Shown piece by piece: positions 60,193 to 64,000 of a stretch of DNA of 64,000 nt. Source of the DNA: Thermodesulforhabdaceae bacterium (GTDB lineage Bacteria > Desulfobacterota > Syntrophobacteria > Syntrophobacterales > Thermodesulforhabdaceae); the NCBI GenBank assembly GCA_037482015.1, contig JBBFKT010000006.1:91001-155000 (forward strand). The letters are read 5' to 3'. The stretch's first letter is position 1; the number at the start of each line of letters is the position of its first letter. The notes beneath the pieces are model-generated. The model worked only from the letters and a program-made list of their open reading frames with translations, was not told where the DNA came from and did no database searches. A program made the translations under genes and the position numbers.

Positions 60193-61752
60193 ATGACAGT
60201 TTTAATGGTGTTGTTGTTCATTGCCTCTATTGCTGCTGGGGCTGGCGTTGGAATATACGTTTACCAGCAGCTCCAGAAACAGCGATTCCAGGAAATTCAG
60301 TCCCAGGCTCAGGAAGTTCTCGATAGAGCCAAAAAAGAAGCTGAAACAATCAAGAAAGAGGCTATTCTCCAGGCAAAAGATACTCTTATTCAAATGAAAG
60401 CGGAGTTTGAGCGAGAGACGAAAGAAACTCGTAGAGAACTCCAGAATCTTGAAAAGAGATTGATGCAAAAGGAGGAAAATCTAGAGAGAAAAAGTGACCT
60501 TTTAGAAGCCAGAGACAAAGAACTTGCTAAGCGTGAACGGGAGCTTGAAAGGCTTTCTCGTGAGCTTTCTCAAAAAAGCGAAGAGTATGACAATTTGATT
60601 CAGGAGCAAACAAGACTCCTTGAAAGTATTGCCAAAATGACGACTCAAGAAGCCAAAAATATGCTCATTGAGTCTATTCGAGAGGAAGCACGCCGCGATG
60701 CGGCTCTTTTGGTGAAGAAAATCGAATCTGAAGCGAGAGAAATTGCTGACAAAAAAGCTAAGGAGATTATAGCCTTAGCGATACAGAGGTATGCTGGTGA
60801 GTATGTAGCGGAGAAAACCGTTTCCGTTGTATCACTTCCAAACGAGGAAATGAAGGGAAGGATAATAGGGAGAGAGGGACGTAATATCAGAGCTCTTGAA
60901 GCAATAACTGGAGTGGATCTTATTATAGATGACACACCGGAGGCGGTCATCCTTTCGGCGTTTAATCCAGTGCGGAGAGAGGTTGCAAGGATCGCTCTTG
61001 AACGTCTCATCTCCGATGGGCGAATTCATCCAGCTCGTATAGAAGAAGTGGTTGGCAAAGTGACGGAAGAGATTGAGCAGAGTATTAGGGAAGCAGGAGA
61101 ACAAGCTGCTTTCGATGTGGGCGTTCATGGCCTGCATCCAGAACTTCTGCGACTTTTGGGAAAATTAAAATATCGCACCAGTTACGCTCAAAATGTGCTT
61201 GAACATTCTTTAGAAGTGGCATTCCTCTGCGGTATTATGGCGGCTGAACTAGGATTGGATCAGAAAGGGGCAAAGAGAGCAGGGCTACTCCATGATATTG
61301 GAAAGGCCGTGGATCACGAACTAGAAGGCCCTCATGCTTTGATTGGAGCAGAACTTGCTCGCCGATATGGCGAATCGGAGGCTATTGTTGAAGCTATTGC
61401 TTCACACCATGATGATGTGGCTCCCGAAGGTGTGCTGGCTGTTTTGGTTCAAGCAGCTGACGCTCTTTCTGGAGCTAGACCTGGAGCTAGAAAGGAATTG
61501 CTCGAAACATACATAAAAAGATTGGAAAATCTGGAACGTATCGCAATGGAATTTCCTGGGGTCAGCAAGTCTTATGCTATTCAGGCAGGGCGAGAGCTGA
61601 GAGTTATAGTTGAAAGTCAGGCGGTTGATGATGTTGGGGTTGTTATGCTTTCGCGGGATATTGCTAAAAAAATAGAATCAGAAATGACCTATCCGGGGCA
61701 GATAAAAGTAACGGTTATTAGGGAAACTCGAGCAGTAGAATACGCTAAATAG
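60193..61752 (+). CDS. rny: Ribonuclease Y
   Basis: This 519-residue membrane-anchored endoribonuclease initiates mRNA decay. It has an N-terminal membrane segment (about 1-25), a long coiled coil (about 30-165, rich in E/K/Q), a KH domain ([20 protein letters not shown]) and an HD domain ([33 protein letters not shown]). ATG 60193 follows GAGGAGAG; a frame back to 60124 runs through the upstream hairpin. It lies directly after the 6S RNA locus. Confidence 0.96.
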   Translation: MTVLMVLLFIASIAAGAGVGIYVYQQLQKQRFQEIQSQAQEVLDRAKKEAETIKKEAILQAKDTLIQMKAEFERETKETRRELQNLEKRLMQKEENLERKSDLLEARDKELAKRERELERLSRELSQKSEEYDNLIQEQTRLLESIAKMTTQEAKNMLIESIREEARRDAALLVKKIESEAREIADKKAKEIIALAIQRYAGEYVAEKTVSVVSLPNEEMKGRIIGREGRNIRALEAITGVDLIIDDTPEAVILSAFNPVRREVARIALERLISDGRIHPARIEEVVGKVTEEIEQSIREAGEQAAFDVGVHGLHPELLRLLGKLKYRTSYAQNVLEHSLEVAFLCGIMAAELGLDQKGAKRAGLLHDIGKAVDHELEGPHALIGAELARRYGESEAIVEAIASHHDDVAPEGVLAVLVQAADALSGARPGARKELLETYIKRLENLERIAMEFPGVSKSYAIQAGRELRVIVESQAVDDVGVVMLSRDIAKKIESEMTYPGQIKVTVIRETRAVEYAK

Positions 61753-61791
61753 CAAAAGCAAATAAATGGATATGGATGGATAAGGAAATGC

Positions 61792-61816
61792 AGGGGCACC
61801 CTTATGGGGTGCCCTT
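61792..61816 (+). terminator. Hairpin between rny and tyrS
   Basis: GGGCACCC (61794-61801) pairs with GGGTGCCC (61807-61814). It is followed by TTCTATAAATTT, so it is a modest terminator or a member of the GTAGGGGC-like palindromes. Confidence 0.5.
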
Positions 61817-61842
61817 CTATAAATTTGAGGGGAGGGAGAAAG

Positions 61843-63120
61843 TTGAACGTTCTAGATGAACTGCAAGCTCGAGGGTTTGTTGAGCAAGTAACGGATGAAG
61901 ATGGATTAAAGGAATATCTTTCCAGTCCTTCCACTTGTTACATAGGATTTGACCCGACAGCCGATAGCCTTCATGTGGGAAGTCTTGTGCCAATACTCTC
62001 TCTTGTGCACATGCAAAGGTATGGGCATTGTCCTATCGCAATTGTGGGAGGCGGGACAGGGCTTATAGGTGATCCAAGTGGAAGAACGGAGATGCGAAAA
62101 CTCCTTACAATAGAAGAAATTAACCGAAATGCTCAGAGTATAAAAAGACAGCTAGAAAAATTCATTGATTTTGGAGATGGAAAGGCAATTTTTCTTAATA
62201 ATGCTGATTGGCTTGTAACCCTTAATTACATCGAGTTTCTGAGAGATATAGGATGTCACTTTAGCGTAAATCGTATGCTCGCCGCCGAAAGTTATAAACA
62301 AAGGCTGGAACAAGGGCTTACTTTTATTGAGTTTAACTACATGCTTCTTCAGGCTTACGACTTTTATCACTTGGCTAAAGAATATGGTTGTCTTCTCCAG
62401 ATGGGAGGAAACGATCAGTGGGGAAATATTGTCGCCGGCGTTGAACTTATTCGGAGAAAATTGGGTAAAACCGCTTTTGGAATGACCTTCCCGCTAATAA
62501 CTACAGCTTCCGGAACTAAGATGGGCAAGACTGCTCAGGGGGCTGTTTGGCTGAGCGAGGAAAAAACGTCGGTATTCGATTTTTATCAATATTGGGTTAA
62601 CACAGATGATCGTGACGTAGAGCGTTTCTTGAAGCTCTTTACATTTATTCCTGTAGAAGAGATCGATGCGATTCGGAATCTTAGCGGAGAACAACTGAAT
62701 CCCTTCAAACGCATCCTGGCTTACGAAGTAACAGCCTTAGTTCATGGCTACGAAAAAGCTAAAGAAGCCTATCTTTCCGCTTGTAGAACCTTCGGTTTTA
62801 TAGATATCCCGCCCGATATTCTTCCCTCGAGCAGAATTCCCAGAGCGGTGCCCGAAGAAGCGATTGATGTCATCCCGGTCACCGTTATTTTAAGGGATAG
62901 AATTGTTGAAGGAGTTTCTTTTGTGGATTTGTTTGTTGAAACCGGTTTGTGTGCGTCAAAGAGTGCTGCAAGGCGGCTTATTGAGCAGGGTGGAGCTTAT
63001 GTAAACAGCAGACGTATTGGTGATGCTTACGAAAAGGTAAGTTTAGAAGAATTCGGTAACGAGGGAACTTTACTGCTCAAAGCCGGAAAAAAGAGAGTTC
63101 ATCGAGTAAGAATTGAATAA
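61843..63120 (+). CDS. tyrS: Tyrosyl-tRNA synthetase
   Basis: This 425-residue class I synthetase has the HIGH-type motif DSLHVGSLVPI, the tyrosine-binding GGNDQWGNIVAG, the KMSKS-type GTKMGKTAQG and a C-terminal S4 RNA-binding domain (SKSAARRLIEQGGAYVN). The start is TTG 61843 after GAGGGGAGGGAG; an in-frame ATG at 61804 lies inside the upstream hairpin and is rejected. Confidence 0.96.
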   Translation: MNVLDELQARGFVEQVTDEDGLKEYLSSPSTCYIGFDPTADSLHVGSLVPILSLVHMQRYGHCPIAIVGGGTGLIGDPSGRTEMRKLLTIEEINRNAQSIKRQLEKFIDFGDGKAIFLNNADWLVTLNYIEFLRDIGCHFSVNRMLAAESYKQRLEQGLTFIEFNYMLLQAYDFYHLAKEYGCLLQMGGNDQWGNIVAGVELIRRKLGKTAFGMTFPLITTASGTKMGKTAQGAVWLSEEKTSVFDFYQYWVNTDDRDVERFLKLFTFIPVEEIDAIRNLSGEQLNPFKRILAYEVTALVHGYEKAKEAYLSACRTFGFIDIPPDILPSSRIPRAVPEEAIDVIPVTVILRDRIVEGVSFVDLFVETGLCASKSAARRLIEQGGAYVNSRRIGDAYEKVSLEEFGNEGTLLLKAGKKRVHRVRIE

Positions 63121-63230
63121 ATCCGGCTGACTAAATTTCCACTAAAAACGAACGATAATTTAATATTCGTTGTGGCTGACGCCCTTAAGTAATTTTTCCG
63201 ACATTAATGGGCAGATGAAAGGGTAGATGT

Positions 63231-63986
63231 ATGGGACGTTTAGATGCAAAAAGTGCAATAGTTACCGGATCTGGGCGAGGTATTGGTCGAGCTATAGCTC
63301 TAGAACTGGCTCAAGAAGGTGCCGATGTGGCAATAGTGGATCTGGATCTTGAAAATGCAGAATCGGCCGCGAAAGAAATAAGACAAATGGGGCGTCAAAG
63401 CCTTGCCCTTAAAGTAGATGTTACTCGTTTTGCCGAAGTGAAAGAAGCCTTTGATAGAGTTCTTTCTGAGTTCGGGAAAGTCGATATTCTGGTTAACAAT
63501 GTGGGCTGGGACAAGGTGATGCCCTTTGTGCAAACTACAGAAGAACTATGGGACAAGTTAATAGCTGTTAATTATCGAAGTGTGCTGAATTGCTCTCGTG
63601 CCATTTTGGATCACATGATAGAAAGGCGATACGGTAAGATTCTCAGCATTAGTTCCGATGCTGGACGTGTGGGATCAACAGGAGAAGCAGTCTATTCCGG
63701 ATGTAAGGGTGCAGTCATCGCCTTCAGCAAATCTTTAGCGCGTGAAGTGGCTCGGTATAAGATCAACGTAAATGTTGTATGTCCAGGTCCTACCGATACG
63801 CCGCTTTTTTCTGAAATTGCTGGTGAAAACCCGAAACTGGCGGGAGCTTTAGAAAAGGCTATCCCTTGGGGTCGCCTGGCAAAGCCCGAAGATATAGCTC
63901 CAGTTGTTGCTTTTCTGGTATCGGACACTGCGGATTACATAACTGGACAGACGATAAGCGTGAGCGGTGGACTTACAATGGTATGA
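63231..63986 (+). CDS. Short-chain dehydrogenase, BadH-like (2-hydroxycyclohexanecarboxyl-CoA dehydrogenase type)
   Basis: This 251-residue SDR has the NAD loop VTGSGRGIGRAIA, VNNVGWDKVMPF, catalytic Ser in SISSDAGRVGSTGEAVY, Tyr/Lys in VYSGCKGAVIAFSKSLARE, and VVCPGPTDTPLF with SVSGGLTMV at the end. The NNxGW, SDAxRVGSxGEAVY and CPGPTDT patterns closely recall BadH of anaerobic cyclohexanecarboxylate/benzoate pathways. A generic 3-oxoacyl reductase is the alternative. The operon continues beyond the window edge, which would help decide. Confidence 0.83.
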   Translation: MGRLDAKSAIVTGSGRGIGRAIALELAQEGADVAIVDLDLENAESAAKEIRQMGRQSLALKVDVTRFAEVKEAFDRVLSEFGKVDILVNNVGWDKVMPFVQTTEELWDKLIAVNYRSVLNCSRAILDHMIERRYGKILSISSDAGRVGSTGEAVYSGCKGAVIAFSKSLAREVARYKINVNVVCPGPTDTPLFSEIAGENPKLAGALEKAIPWGRLAKPEDIAPVVAFLVSDTADYITGQTISVSGGLTMV

Positions 63987-64000
63987 GAATTGTTGTCTGA

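Noticed and set aside
60015..60221. Small minus-strand frame near the rny start
   Set aside because: It overlaps the 6S RNA end, a hairpin and the rny start; it appears to be chance.

Overview
The window is a dense, mostly operonic stretch of a moderate-GC Gram-negative anaerobe. The lineage is inferred from gene content: HdrA/QmoA-type flavoproteins with HdrB, HdrC, MvhD, TusA and DsrE partners, a ferredoxin-bearing EtfA, a rubredoxin/ferritin-like pair, two sigma-54 activators, a DVU0298-family protein and a 6S RNA of the deltaproteobacterial type. Together these point to Desulfobacterota, probably a sulfate-reducing or syntrophic relative of the Syntrophobacterales. I saw no tRNA, rRNA, CRISPR array, prophage or complete insertion sequence.

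Layout. 1-3.7 kb: tail of a probable 2-oxoacid:acceptor oxidoreductase, a REC/substrate-binding/CheW fusion, and an RlmD-type rRNA methylase. 3.8-5.8 kb (-): an L,D-transpeptidase translationally coupled to a tiny Cys-rich protein. 5.9-9.5 kb (+): redox and oxygen-defence genes (rubredoxin, ferritin-like protein, glutaredoxin, glutaredoxin-thioredoxin reductase fusion), a DVU0298-family gene and tadA. 9.6-15.4 kb: an RND efflux system in which the inner-membrane pump and the outer-membrane lipoprotein are one ORF. 15.5-19 kb: an AddB-like nuclease with a stand-alone RecB-type nuclease and no AddA helicase. 19-24.2 kb: sigma-54 regulator with a degenerate receiver, DUF362 protein, phosphoesterase, HD-GYP protein. 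24.2-33.2 kb: repeat-rich spacers, a YyaL-type protein, a P-type ATPase, a crotonase without catalytic Glu, and a GlnD-like protein with a dead nucleotidyltransferase domain. 33.2-35.8 kb: lipoprotein superoxide dismutase with a ferritin-like protein, and a nucleotide-sugar dehydrogenase.

35.9-43.9 kb is the most interesting part. A minus-strand operon reads tusA, mvhD-like, two hdrA-family genes, a small wHTH gene, hdrC, hdrB and two dsrE-like genes. It is preceded by a textbook -24/-12 promoter and faces a divergent PAS/AAA+/Fis activator whose PAS domain carries six cysteines. Tandem 13-bp repeats lie at the distance expected for enhancer sites. This looks like a redox- or sulfur-responsive sulfur-carrier/heterodisulfide-reductase-like complex.

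44-46.5 kb: a chemoreceptor and a repeat-filled spacer, then tmRNA (-). 47-58.5 kb (+): yceD-rpmF-plsX, acyl-CoA dehydrogenase-etfB-etfA, fabG-fabF-rpiB-glyA-ribD-ribE and a rhodanese-like membrane protein. The acyl-CoA dehydrogenase/Etf module sits where other fatty-acid synthesis genes are expected, and acpP is absent. 58.5-64 kb: a methyltransferase with a zinc-ribbon-like tail (-), 6S RNA, rny, tyrS and a BadH-like short-chain dehydrogenase (+).
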